Shown here: one piece after another, positions 46,407 through 58,098 of the stretch
How the letters are laid out: the number at the start of each line of letters is the position of its first letter
Numbering within the stretch: the stretch's first letter is position 1
NCBI GenBank assembly: GCA_030761205.1
Contig: JAULJL010000001.1
Location: forward strand, 35,163,145-35,227,144
Length of the DNA stretch: 64,000 bases
DNA from: Fremontodendron californicum
Taxonomy: Eukaryota; Streptophyta; Magnoliopsida; Malvales; Malvaceae
Direction of reading: 5' to 3'
Translations under genes and position numbers: made by a program
Notes under the pieces: generated by a model
Seen by the model: the letters and a program-made list of their open reading frames with translations, nothing else
Told to the model about the DNA's origin: nothing
Database searches by the model: none

Positions 46407-46586
46407 ATCATCAACGATCGTGAGACTGGAAGATCCAGAGGCTTCGGGTTCGTTACTTATCGTTACGAAAAAGCTATGAGGGACGCTATCGAAGGAATGA
46501 ACGGTCAGAATCTTGACGGAAGGAATATCACCGTCAACGAAGCTCAGTCTCGTAGTGGCGGTGGCGGTGGCTTCTGCAAAGTTTAG
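46407..46586 (+). pseudogene. Glycine-rich RNA-binding protein exon fragment
   Basis: The plus strand reads IINDRETGRSRGFGFVTY, then AMRDAIEGMNGQNLDGRNI, TVNEAQSR and a few Gly before an abrupt FCKV stop. This is the second half of the RRM of plant GR-RBP (GRP7/GRP8-like) proteins with RNP1 RGFGFVTY. In those genes an intron lies just before IINDRETG, which is where similarity starts here. The N-terminal RRM half and the glycine-rich tail are missing. It is a captured piece, oriented opposite to the adjacent LINE. Confidence 0.8.
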
Positions 46587-47417
46587 TTCTGAAAATCATT
46601 ATAATTATTAACATAATTCCAATACTAGTGCGGTGTCCTTCGGTTGATCACCCACAATCTGCTTCCTCGCCCTGAAAATCAACATAATTCCAATACTAGT
46701 GCAAAATCATCTGGTTCAAACCTTCCAGTTACCATTAGTATTATTCATCCACCACTGAAATCCCAATGTGACAATGATCTAGTTTCTGATGCTGCAATTT
46801 GCTTGGAGGCAGCTTAAACTAAACCATATTTCTTTTCCCAAAAAAAATCACCCAGATTATTGAAAGCACTATTGATCGGAAAGAGAAGCTGTGAAAGACG
46901 CCAAAACCCAACCAGGAGAACGAAAGAGAAGCTGTGAAAAACACCCTTTTTTCCCCCCTCTGTCTGAAACTCTGTATACTTCCAAAGAAGATCACAGATC
47001 TCAAGACCCTCAAAATAGTACCCTGCAATAACAGAGGAAGAAAAAGACAACAACAAGAACAACAACGACAACAGATGTAAATGAGATCATTTCTTATTTT
47101 CCCCAACTTTTATGCCTTATTATGGTCTTGGACTTGGTGGAAATGGTTCGGGCTCCGGAGCTGGTCCGCATCTGCATGTGTCGGCGCTAGATCTTCAAAG
47201 AAATGCTGCATCTTCCTCTGGCATGATGGCTTTAAATATTGCAGTAAACAACTGTCCAAGTCTCCTAAAGATGGAGATCTTGCGTGGCACTGCTGCAAAC
47301 TTGACCGGCCCTCCTCTCGTCTCCGCTCCTCTCGTCTCGTCCGAGTCTTCTTCACTTTAGATCTGGTTCAGATCTGGTTCTTGCTTAACAGTTGCATTTG
47401 GGTTTTTTGGATTTGCA
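46587..47417. other. Chimeric gene-fragment segment between LINE and inverted repeat
   Basis: A plus-strand open stretch ends at 46815-46817 (NLPVTISIIHPPLKSQCD...ICLEAA then stop). A 30-bp direct repeat (ACATAATTCCAATACTAGTG) sits at about 46610 and 46685. On the minus strand TTCTTCCTCTGTTATTGCAG (47018-47037) looks like a 3' splice site. A plus-strand frame at 47112-47360 is Gly/Ser-rich at its start. I recognise none of these proteins. Confidence 0.45.
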
Positions 47418-47429
47418 AGTGGAGAACGA

Positions 47430-48905
47430 TTACTAAGAAAATAATATAAAAACTGTTTGAAAGAACGTGCCAAATTTTTGGTAACTGATTAGAAAACCGA
47501 TTAGAAGTTAAAAAAACTGTTTTTTATGAATCTGCCCAATTTTGCAACTCAGTTAAACCAAGTTTTGCAACTCAGTTAAATATAATAAAATCTATCGAGT
47601 TGGAGTGACACTAAAACTTAAAGACTCTTTTTATATTAGTAAAGATTTAATATATTTTATTTTGATATTACTATAAATTATATATTATCTTTACTAATAT
47701 CTTTACTAATATAAAAAGAATATTTGAGTTTTAGTGTCACTCTAGCTCAGTAGATTTTATTATATTTAACTGAGTTACAAAACTTTGTTTAACTGAGTTG
47801 CAAAATTTGGCAGATTCATAAAAAAAAAAAGTTTTTTAACTTCTAATGGGTTTTCTAATCAGTTACCAAAAATTATAAAAGGAGTCTTTGAGTTTTAGTG
47901 TCACTTCAACTAGGTAGATTTTATTAAATTTAATTGAGTTGCAAAACTTGATTTAACTGAATTGCAAAATTTGGCAAATTCATAAAAAACAGTTTTTTAA
48001 TTTCTAATGAGTTTTCTAATCGGTTACCAAAAATTATAAGACTTTTCATTTTACTATAACTAATTGAAAAGTTAAGACTTTTCTTCTTTATTCTAATAAT
48101 GTCATAGTTTTGTTCCAATTTATATTTTTTTTTATAGCATTAGATGAAAATAATATAAAAGGAGTCTCTGAGTTTTAGTGTTACTCCAACTCGGTAGATT
48201 TTATTATATTTAACTGAGTTACAAAATTTGGCAGATTCATAAAAAACAGTTTTTTAACTTCTAATGGATTTTCTAATCGGTTACCAAAAATTATAAAAAG
48301 AGTCTATGAGTTTTAGTGTCACTCCAACTCGATAGATTTTCTTATATTTAACTGAGTTGCAAAACTTGATTTAACAGAGTTGCAAAATTTGGCAGATTCA
48401 TAAAAAACAGTTTTTTAACTTCTAATGGGTTACCAAAAATTTGACACGTTCTTTCAAATAGTTTTTTATATTCTTTCTTAGTAATCGGAATGGGTTTCTC
48501 TACACGGTTATCAAAAACCAACAATTAATGATATACACGTTCTTTCAAACAGTTTTTTTTATTTTTAGAAATCGTAATGAGTTTCTTTACACGGTTATCA
48601 AAAACCAACAATTAATGATATATTTTTATTATTGTTTATTTCTATGATTATACCGATTTTTTTTTCAAGTGAGAAAATCTTTCAAATGCATTTGCATGTG
48701 TAGTTAAAGTTAGTAAATAATGAAATGAATACTATTTCTTTTGATCTTATTAACTTATTCCGAAAGAAAAAAAAATTATTATTTTCATCTAATGCTATAA
48801 AAAATATAAATGGGAACAAAGCTATGACATTATTAGAAAAAAGAAGAAGTCTTAACTTTTCAATTAATTATAGTAAAATGAAAGTTTTATTATTATTTTT
48901 AAAAT
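47430..48905. repeat. Palindromic and tandem repeat cluster
   Basis: A 150-160-bp unit (AGTTTTAGTGTCAC, AACTGAGTTGCAAAA, TTTGGCAGATTCATAAAAAA, ACTTCTAATGG, TTACCAAAAAT) occurs once inverted (47480-47640) and four times direct (about 47725, 47890, 48170, 48305). A 90-bp unit (ACACGTTCTTTCAAA...AACAATTAATGATAT) is tandemly doubled at 48443-48620. A further inverted pair is 48040-48165 with 48770-48900. Confidence 0.8.
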
Positions 48906-49501
48906 ATAATATTTATACCTTATAATGAATTTTAATTTAATTTAATTTATTGATTTTAATCAATAAAGACTTATCACCCTTTTAAGCTATCATTCATCTA
49001 ATAAAAATTGAATATTAATAATTAAGGAGAACAATAATCATTTGATCATATAATTTGTTACTAAGTTATCCTTTAAATTATTATTATTATTTTGTAAAAT
49101 TTCAACTTTGGAAAAAGGTAGTTAATTTAAAATTTAAGATTAATAAATTTTGGGTTATTTTAGATTAATCTTTTGAGTTGTATGAATTTTAGTTATTTTG
49201 GATTTGGATTAGTCTTTCGAGTTGTTTCTGTTTTGGCGGATTGTTCTTTCGAATTATTTGAGTTTGAATCATTTTGAATTAGAATTAGTATTTCGAGTTA
49301 TTTGAATTGGATTATTTTGGATTCGGATTAATTTGAGTTTGGATCATTTTGGTTTAAGTGGATTCAGTTAGTTGATTTTTCTTGGTCAAATTGGATTGGG
49401 CGTGTTTTGAGTTTTGTGAGCTCAAGTTAGCTTTGTCAACTTTTTTTGTCGTTATGAATATAATAGAAATTCGCAACTACGAAAATTATCATTGTATATA
49501 A
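48906..49501. other. AT-rich sequence with degenerate GAGTT(A/G)TTTGAAT repeats
   Basis: 49150-49400 repeats motifs like TTTCGAGTTATTTGAATT and ATTTTGGATT(C/T)GGATTA. There is no gene. Confidence 0.5.
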
Positions 49502-50341
49502 CACTAAAAAAAATTAATTAAGCAACGATTATGAAAGTCGTTGCAAATGTAACAATGTTTCGCGACGACATCTTCAGACGTTGCGATATCTTCTTATATT
49601 TCGAAACGACGTTTAAACTCGTTACCAATATGATAAATTTTTCACAACAATTTTATTGCCGTTGTAAAAATATATTTAATAAATTAATCAGCAACGACAT
49701 TTAAAAGTCATTGTTAATATAACAATATTTAGCAACAATTTATTTTGTCGTTATGTATAAAATAAAAATTAGCAACCACAAAAATTATCATTGCGATTAA
49801 TACCTTGAAAATTAAATTAAGCAACGATATTTAAAAGTCATTGCTAATATAATAATATTTTGCAACAATTTGTTTTGTCGTTATGTATAAAATAAAAATT
49901 AGCAACGACAAAAATTGTCGTTGCGATTAATATCTTGAAAAATTAAATTAAGCAACAACATTTAAAAGTCGTTGCTAATATAATAATATTTAACAACAAC
50001 TTGTTTTATCGTTATGTATAAAATAAAAATTAGCAACTACAAAAATTGACGTTGCGATTAATACTTTAAAATTTTAAATTAAGCAACGACATTTAAAAAT
50101 CTTTGCTAATATAACAATATTTAGCAACAACTTGTTTTGTCGTTATGTATAAAATAAAATTAGTAACGATAAAAATTATCATTGCGCTTAATACTCTGAA
50201 AATTAAATTTAACAACGATAATGCAAGGTCGTTGCAAATATTATAATTTTACGCAACGACATGTAATGTCGTTGGAAGTTTTCACAACGACATGAAATAT
50301 CGTTGTCAATTTTGATTGCTAAACCCATTTTTCTTGTAGTG
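49502..50341. mobile_element. Small non-autonomous CACTA element
   Basis: The right end read inward is CACTACAAGAAAAATGGGTT, a classic plant CACTA terminus; the left end is a weaker CACTAAAAAAAATTAATT. The interior is mainly four to five tandem units of about 122 bp carrying GCAACGACNNNNNGTCGTTGC-type palindromes, the usual subterminal transposase-binding arrangement. The 3-bp flanks (TAA, TAT) do not match. Confidence 0.7.
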
Positions 50342-50702
50342 TATATTTTTATATCGTATTCAAAATTATCAAATTTACGATGAATAAATAAATTTTTTTT
50401 TATTTGGATTGACTTATCCTAATTACCTCACCAACTTACAAATCCAAATACCCTAGAAATTGTAAAAGACTAAAAACCCGAGATCTAGGTTAGCTTTTTG
50501 AGGAATGTGACAGGTAAAATGGTAATTCTTTAATATATAATAGTTTCAATCTTGGCATGTTTTTAAACACAGGGTAATTTTATAAAGGTACATATATTTT
50601 TTTCTCCGTCAAACAACTCTTTTTATTGAACAAAAGGTACATAACCAATCATAAAATAATTCTTTTTTTCTACACCTAATTTAATAAGGAAATCCGACAT
50701 AC
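50342..50702. other. AT-rich spacer
   Basis: Nothing was recognised. Confidence 0.5.
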
Positions 50703-51262
50703 TAGAGCTACTCAAGGATCGGGTTATCCGTCCAAGCTCGAAGGCTCGCCCATATTTTGGAGGGTTTAGACAAAAATATTAAGCCCGAAATATGGGCTTG
50801 GGCAAACAAATGAGGCCCATTTAGAAAATGAGTCGGGCCTTGGCTTCAACAATCAAAGCCCGAGCCCGACTCAGGCCGGCCCGTTTTTCATTTATATAAT
50901 ATATTATTTTTATATTTTATATATTATGTAATTTATATGATATAAAAAATAAATATATATAATATTATAATGTAAACATTTAAATATTATAGCGTAAACA
51001 TTTAAAAATATGCTAAGTTATCCATGTTTTGGAATTTAATAAGAAAAAAGAGATAAAATTACTAAAATTTATAATAAAAAAAAATTGTTTAATTTTTTTT
51101 TAAAATAATATGGACGGATCTAAATGGGTTTGTGCTACCTATTTATAAATATGGACAGACTTGGACAGAATTTGAGGCCCATATTTCGAACCGGGCCGGG
51201 ATTGGGCAAATATATATAGTATTGATACCATATCTCAATCCGACCGGCCATGAGCACCCCTA
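50703..51262. mobile_element. hAT-like MITE, GGCCGGGC-type
   Basis: The ends TAGAGCTACTCAAGGATCGG and CCGACCGGCCATGAGCACCC(CTA) are inverted repeats related to 25892-26212. GGCCCATATTT/AAATATGGGC blocks lie inside. The 8-bp flanks CGACATAC and CGGCATCT match at only five positions, so the duplication is decayed. Confidence 0.55.
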
Positions 51263-51339
51263 CGGCATCTTGTTTCCACACCTAATTTAGCAAGCATCAT
51301 TTTTTTTTTTTATCTTTTCTATGACATAATTATAATAAT

Positions 51340-52757
51340 GTGGAATTGGAAATAAAGGTGTAAATAAATAAAAGAGGTTTTCATCCTAAAAATATTTTGG
51401 GAGTCCCATTTAGATGTTGGAGGATTTCCGTATTAAGTGCAAAGTACTGAAGTAGGATATTCTTTAATTCTAATAAATGTTACAAGGATCATTTTCCAAA
51501 TTCCGCCTAGATGTTGGCTAATTCGAAAAATTTTCTTACCAAAATTGTTAATATTTTAAAAAATACAATATCTATAAAACTAATTATAACAATAAAAGGA
51601 TAATGTAATAATGATAATAATAAAACAATTCTACGAATAAGGCAATTCCTCTGTTATTTCTATAAAAAAAAAATGCTGGGACCTTGCCTAGATGTTGGAA
51701 GGCCCCTGAACCTATTTTCGTGAAAAATCCTTTTAATTATAATAAATGCTACAGAAATTCTAAATATGGGGATTATTCTTAAAATTTCGTTTAGAAGTTG
51801 AGAAATTAGGGAATTTCTTGATCGTGTCAAAATTTTCGTATAATAAATAAGAATAATTTTTCATCCCAATTAAATTATCCCGTGGATTCTGCCTAGTCAT
51901 CAGAGGATTTCTCAATAAACAATTTCGTGAAAAAAAGTTTTTTTTCTCAAATTTCGTGAAAATTTAAGGCATCGAGAATTCTTTTTCAATTTCGTCTAGA
52001 TGTTGAGAAGATTAGAAAAAAAAATTGCCATAAAATAAGTTTATTTCCTGCCATACACGCTATCTTTGCATTCGGTTATATGCATCGCCATTCTATCATA
52101 TTATTTTGCATAGCATGAAATAATAACTAAATTTCATAAATATTCTTCAACAAAAAAAGAGATAGTATCTCGAGTAAAAATGACTCTTGGTATTCCGTCT
52201 AGATGTTGGAAAATTTCGATAATCATTTTTTATAAAAGATTTTCTATTTCGGATTTGGTGGATTATCACAGAAATTCCTAGACGAAGGAAGATTACTTCT
52301 AAATTCTGCCTAGATATTGAAGAGTTTAGACTAAGTTTTCGACGTAGAAAATTTTCATGTTAATCTCGAATAAAAAATTTTACCCCAAAAAATAAAAAAA
52401 AATACTTTTTTAAATAAAATGCACTAAGGGAATTATTTTTAAATACCAAAATTAAAATCATTTTTTCAAATTTAAGGATAAGATGTGATTAATGGGTACT
52501 GTTTTCTAAATAAGCGTTGTGGGGGCACTAATCTTTCCCCACATGTAACCGTACTCTCGAACCCAATTTATGTTTTTGCAAACCAAAAATTATCCTTTAA
52601 TAGGTCTAAATTAATTTTAAAATTTTATTAAGAGGATAAGTTTCTTACGTGGCCAATCACACCTAAACAAAAAAAATTGGTGTCGACTCTCTTCGTTTTA
52701 AAAAACCTTGCGTTTTAAACATACATCCCACTTCTGGTGGTCGAAAGATCATTATGA
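51340..52757 (+). repeat. Tat/Ogre-like LTR 3' part with leader, truncated
   Basis: The 3' part (GCGTTGTGGGGGCACTAATC, CCCCACATGTAACCG, CCAATCACACC, then ATTGGTGTCGACTC at 52674-52687) parallels 30380-30578. Before it, the motif CTAGATGTTGG(A) recurs about eight times at roughly 100-bp spacing (51410, 51508, 51689, 51983, 52199 and others). The leader GGTGGTCGAAAGATCATTATGAC breaks off at about 52758 against the transposase relic. Confidence 0.6.
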
Positions 52758-52758
52758 C

Positions 52759-54790
52759 TTAAACCAAATCTTGAAACGCTATTGGAAGCAGTCGCTGCAT
52801 AAAAATACGACAATCATGACTTTTCATGCCATTAAATCTCCCATCAACCATATTTGCATAACACCCAATATTCGAGGCAAATCTATCGGGAAGTCGTAAT
52901 TCTTTGACCAATGCACAAACTCTTTTTTGATCTTATCTGATTAATTTGTAAGTGGCTTTAGGTTTGTATGTTTTTCCATTGCTTTCCACCAATTCTAATT
53001 CAGACCTTTTGCAAAGTAACAGTAAATTCATTCTAGCCTTTATATTATCTTTTATTTTGCCCTTCACATCCATCATTGTGTTGAACACATTATCAAGCAC
53101 ATTTTTCTTAATATGGATAACATCCAAATTATGACGAATGAGATTAGTATGCCAATAAGGCAACTCCCAAAATATACTATTTTTCGTCCAATTATAAGTT
53201 TCCCTGAATCCAATCAACTTCTTTGACTACATTTAAACCCAAATGTGATATTCATAATGCAATCTATCCATTCCGAAATTGCCTCCCCGAATAATCTTTC
53301 AATTAAGAGTCATGCTCAACTCTTCGACGAAATTTATCTCTTTGCCTTCTAAAAGGATGATTTAAAGAAAAGAACTGTCGATGACAATAAAAAAAAATGG
53401 TTTCCTGTCATAATACAATCTGAATGATTTCACCTGTTCCATACAATAAGGACAAGTTAAGCTTCTGTGTGTACTCCATCCTGATAACATGCCATAAGCA
53501 GGAAAGTCATTAATCGTCCATAATAATGCCGCCCTTAATATAAAATTTTCTTTCCTATACCCATCATAAGTCAGAAAACCATAATTCCACAATAATTTTA
53601 ACTCATCTATAAAAGGTCTGAAGAAAACATCAATATTCTGCCTTGGACTATTCGGACCTAGAATTACCATATAAAGAATCAAATATGGTTGCTTCATACA
53701 CATTCGTGGTTGTAATTTGTATACACAGCATTAGCGGCCAACAAGAGTACTGTTTGGCTACCTGAGTAAACAGACAAAAACCATCTACACATAAACCCAA
53801 TCTGACATTTCGATATTCAACTGCAAAAGATGGATGATTACGATTGAAGTCTTGCCAAGCCTCACCATCAACTGGGTAAATCAACACTCTATCATCCCTT
53901 TGGTTATGCGCATGCCATGTTATATTTTTTGCAGTTACCGTTGACATATAAAGCCTTTGCAGTTTCGAAATGAGTGGCATATAATGGAGAATCTTATAAG
54001 AATTTTTTTTTGCCTTCCCGAAACTTGATTTGCTCGATTTATATCGAGGATGGCCACATACCGAACAGTATGTTAACTCGACCGACTCGTTATGAAACAA
54101 CATGCAATTGTTGTTGCATGCATGTATTCTAACATAATCCGGTCCAAATTTGGCCATCTTCTTTATTCTGTAAAAATTCACAGACAAGTTATCACTTTCT
54201 AGCAACATACCTTTTATCATAACCATCAAACGATTGAAGCACGGTTCACTCCTATTGAATTCTGACTTCACATTTAACAATTGTGACACAACATATAAAA
54301 TTGTGTGCTTTGTACATCCTGAACACAACGGTTCATCTGCTTCGTTCAACAAGAGTAAAAATTTGTTGAACTTAAATTCGGTTCTTCATCCTAAACCATG
54401 GTCTCATTAACACTGCAATTACCACCTAAGTTACATTCGGATTTAGAGCATCCATAACCATTCTGGCATAAAGATTCTCTCTTTCAACATCACGTATCGA
54501 CTCAACTTCATCATTACTCCTTGATAACTGACTTTCATGACTTTCTCCATGTGCATCTCAAATCAAGTAACTTTCACTAAACCCTCTGTAATATGCTTAC
54601 GCACTACATCAACTTCTGCAAATTGATTTTTCTGACACCTAGCACAATGAAATCTAATTCTACTGTCTCTTACGTACTCACTGTGAGCATATGCAAAAAC
54701 TAAGAATTCTTCAACTTCATTCAAAAACTCATTAGTAATATATCCATCTTTGTCCAACCAATTATACATCCAAGATTTATCGACATTCAT
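52759..54790 (-). pseudogene. TNP2-type CACTA transposase relic
   Basis: Pieces on the minus strand run in family order. 54790-54563 has MNVDKSWMYNW...FLVFAYAH and RFHCARCQKNQ (transposase-associated zinc region). 54352-53648 has FYRIKKMAKFGPDYVRIHAC, NNCMLFHNE, CSVCGHPRYK and a core ending WPLMLC. 53703-53362 has MKQPYLILYMVILGPNSPRQ, ALLWTINDFPAYGMLSGW and CPYC. 53217-52933 has IFWELPYW, HNLDVIHIKKNVLDN and GKIKDN. Finally LPDRFASNIG and GMKSHDCRIFMQRLLPIAF end at 52759-52761. Frame changes and stops separate the pieces and the C-terminal DUF4218-like part is cut off. In a live element this enzyme would cut CACTA ends. Confidence 0.85.
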
Positions 54791-54829
54791 TGTCTCAGCC
54801 TAATTAAACTATCAATAACACAATAAAGA

Positions 54830-55310
54830 CAATAAATCACATAAATATTAATTAAAAGATTCAATTAGACAATAATCACATAAATCACATAGTAACAATT
54901 ACACAATAAACAATTATACAAAACAACAATTACACAAAAACAATAACACAATTAACAATTAGAAAATAACAATAACGTAATAAACAATTACGCTCAATAA
55001 TAATTACACAATTAACAATTAGACAATAACAATAACAATAACACAACAACAATTACACACAATAACGATAACGCAATAAACAATTACACAATAACAATTA
55101 CACAATTAACAATTAGAGAATAACAATAACACAATAAAAAATTACACACAACAACAATTGCACAATAATAATTACACAATTAACAATTAGACAATAAAAA
55201 TAACACAATAAACAATTAGACAATAACAATTACTCTATTAACAATTAGAAAATAACAATAACACAATAAACACTTACACATAATAACAATTACACAATAA
55301 AACACATATT
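54830..55310. repeat. ACAATTACACAATAA-type low-complexity array
   Basis: About 480 bp of degenerate units made of AACAATTA, ACACAATAA and GACAATAACAATAAC. It lies just upstream of the transposase relic. Confidence 0.8.
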
Positions 55311-55554
55311 TTTTATAAATAAAAATATATTTGTAAAATTCCTAAACCTTAAATCTGAAAAGAAAAAAAATTACCAAAAAAGTGATAGAGGAGGTGGTTG
55401 CACACGATTCAACTTGCTGCATAAAAGTTCAAAGTGTATGCAAAACAAAACGATTAAAAAAAAAACAAGAAGAAAGAGAGAAGAGAGGACCTTACTAGTG
55501 GACGAACGAACACTACAAACAAATTGCCATATAGTGACGGTTCAAAAAGCGTCA

Positions 55555-56060
55555 GTAAATCTTCAAAATCCGTCGCTAAAAGTCCTAAAACCCTATACCG
55601 ACGGTCAAAATGACTATTCCGACAAAAAATTAATCGACGGTAAAACCCTCGTCGGTATAGACCTATACCGACGGTAATGGTGACCGTCGGAATAGGATGT
55701 ATAACCTATACCGACGGTTTTATGCGTCACTAATGTTACTACCGTCGGTATAGCCTATGTTGGGGTGGCCCCTTTTACACCTTAGCTATACCGACGGATT
55801 TTGTATCCGTCGGTATAGATATCGCATCTATACCGACGGATTTTGTATCCGTCGGTACAGATATCGCATCTATACCGACGGCTTTTGTAACCGTCGGTAT
55901 AGATACCGTATTTATACCGACGGATTTTGTAGCCGTAGGTATATATACCGTATCTATACTGACGGATTCTGTTTTCGTCGGTATAGATACCATTGATATA
56001 CGTATACCGACGGTTTTTTTTTGTGTCCGTCGGTATAGATTAAAATGTAAAATATACAAT
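55555..56060. repeat. Left subterminal CACTA repeats
   Basis: There are at least ten pairs of TATACCGACGG(N)TTTTGTATCCGTCGGTATAGAT. The repeated open frame with TDGFC units is a by-product of this array. Confidence 0.9.
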
Positions 56061-56504
56061 TAACCTATAGCGACCGTTTGTCGTAAATTAACTGACGGTT
56101 TACTCGATCAGTATACTATACATTTTTTGTTGTTATATGAACTGTCAATATAGAGGTCAGTAAAAATAAATTTTTTTCATATTTTCAATTACTAATATTG
56201 ATATATTTATAATTTAATCCAAGATAAAAAATCCATTATATGAAAGTACAAAAACCATTATAAGAAAGTACAAAATATTTCATAATATTAAAAATAAAAT
56301 TACAAATAAATTGTCTTAATTATATAACTTTTACAAGCTAAATAGAAGTCGCAAGCTAAAGTCATAATACAGTGAAATAAGCTATCCAAATCTCATGAAT
56401 ATTCCTATCGAGCAACATCTGCATAAAATTGACAAATATTAACCAATGTGCAGCAATTAAGTAATGAAGTCAATATAGAAGAATAAAATAATCAAGTAGT
56501 TTAC

Positions 56505-56589
56505 CGTCTTCATTTTCATTAACTTGATGACTAGAAGTTGAAGACCTTATTATTGGTGACAAATTTGGAGCACTACCAGCATCAGGTAC
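56505..56589 (-). pseudogene. Unidentified captured exon
   Basis: An 85-bp open segment (VPDAGSAPNLSPIIRSSTSS...ENED) is bordered by TTTTTAG and GTAAAC on the minus strand, followed after about 60 bp by another acceptor-like ATGCAG. The product is unknown. It could belong to the element's own accessory gene. Confidence 0.4.
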
Positions 56590-57149
56590 CTAAAAAGTAT
56601 ATGTTATGTCAATATATATTTATTGAATTAAGCTCAAAAGGTAAAAATATAATTAAATAAAAATAGTAACTTAATTTGCATAAAGCTCAAAAGTATATGT
56701 TTCATCACATTCTCATAACTTACATGAGACATGACCACATTCTCATAACTTACATGAATAAACCACGATCTTCAAATGCAATTATCACTCAATTTCATCA
56801 CAATAAGAAGTATTAACCTCTAAAAAACTTCTTGTTGGAGACACCAAAGAAAGGAAAGGAACCAACCAAAATCAACAAACAAATACGCCAACTGGATAGA
56901 GTAAAATCAAATGGAATTTCAGTAATCCACATTGTTAATTTTAATTGGTATCTCATTGTTCACCTAAGTTTCAATCACATCCTTTAAGTTTCAAGACATC
57001 TCTTTTTATGAGTAAAAAGAGTTTATAAGAAAGAAAGAAAGAAATGTCTACAGAACCCAGGAAATTAATTATAGGAGCTTCACAAACAAAATTCACTAAG
57101 ATGAAACTGAACCTGGAAGGCAAAGGGCAAATGATAAAAGATATCTAAC

Positions 57150-57287
57150 CTCTTCAAAACTACTATGAATCATAGGAAGAACTATTGGAGTCACATGGGC
57201 ACGAACAATCAGACTAGCAGTTCCCCATTTTAATCGTCTTATAGCTGCATCTTCTTGGGATACTTTACCTTTAGGAAATATATGTAG
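57150..57287 (-). pseudogene. Tafazzin-like acyltransferase exon captured by CACTA
   Basis: The 138-bp exon (46 codons, no stop) between AG and GT on the minus strand reads LHIFPKGKVSQEDAAIRRLK, then WGTASLIVRAHVTPIVLPMI and HSSFEE. Plant tafazzin-type acyltransferases (glycerophospholipid remodelling) carry the conserved WLHTFPEGK...RRLKWGTASL...PIVLPI.H.GFEE stretch. Here Glu of the FPEG acyltransferase motif is Lys. No further tafazzin exon is obvious in the element, so this is a single-exon capture and unlikely to be functional. Confidence 0.8.
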
Positions 57288-58098
57288 CTGCTAGTTGATA
57301 ATAGAAAAATTAGGAAGCTTAAAGCCATGAAGTTTCCATATTTGAGAAAAAGAATCTCATTACAGCAACACAAAACTAAATTATAAGCTTTAAATTCTAT
57401 AAACAAGTTTAGTGTATTCATCAATAACACTACAAAATCCAAAGCAATTCTCAATCTCTTGGGAGTCTTGTGGTCAGAATTAGAGCTTTATGAATGCTGC
57501 ACCATTTAATGATCTAGGTTAGACAGACAGAAGATTAAGTTGGTGATAGTGTATTAGGTGTAGGTAAAGTCTGAAGATGATGCCCCTAACGTATTACCAA
57601 AATAAACAAATTCAAGATGTTGAAGATGAAAATGACTAATAATTTCAGATAGAGCTATATGCTTTGTTTTATATTTGCTTCATATCTCATCTTTCAAATG
57701 ATTTTTCCTTCAAGAAAATGGGGGAAAAGGAAAGAAAAAGAGTTCCAGAATCCAATCTTAATGACTTTCCTTTTCTTTTCTTTTTTTTTTTGGTTTGTGT
57801 GCATGCATCTTGGCTGGGGTCGGCTCCTAAGGCTAAACCGGATCTAAAGAGTAAAGAGGAGAAAAAAGATAAGAGCATAGATTCTTACTTTAATTTATCT
57901 ATTCAGTAAAACACAGAAAAATTGAAAAGAACAGTATTGTACATTCTAGTTTTGCTTCTGATGCAACTTTGATTGGTTAGGGTTAAACATTCAAACCATA
58001 GCTTGAAGGAAGTTTATACAACAAATGATGGAAATAATGGCTCCTGAGAAAGAATGAAGATGGCCTAATTAAGTTAAGCTATATGATTTCCACAAATG

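Larger units (their letters stand above)
37829..48740. mobile_element. Large inverted-repeat structure, possible Mutator-like element with later insertions
   Basis: The left arm 37850-37996 continues at 39438-39512 and 47418-47520. Its reverse complement is at 48420-48715 (shared blocks: ATAATCATAGAAATAAACAA, CATTAATTGTTG, AAACTCATTA, TTGAAAGAACGTG). The left arm is cut by a MITE (38006-39437) and by a LINE-containing insertion (39513-47417). The outer ends are approximate, and I could not see a clean target duplication for the whole structure. The class is an inference from the long arms. Confidence 0.5.

Noticed and set aside
46407..47417. LINE template switching onto a GRP mRNA
   Set aside because: The GRP piece is sense on the strand opposite to the LINE, which ordinary template switching would not give.
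54830..55310. CRISPR-like or satellite array
   Set aside because: Units are irregular, short and AT-rich without conserved repeat/spacer order; low-complexity expansion fits better.
55757..55996. Repeat protein with TDGFC units
   Set aside because: It is a by-product of CACTA subterminal repeats; both strands give similar open frames.
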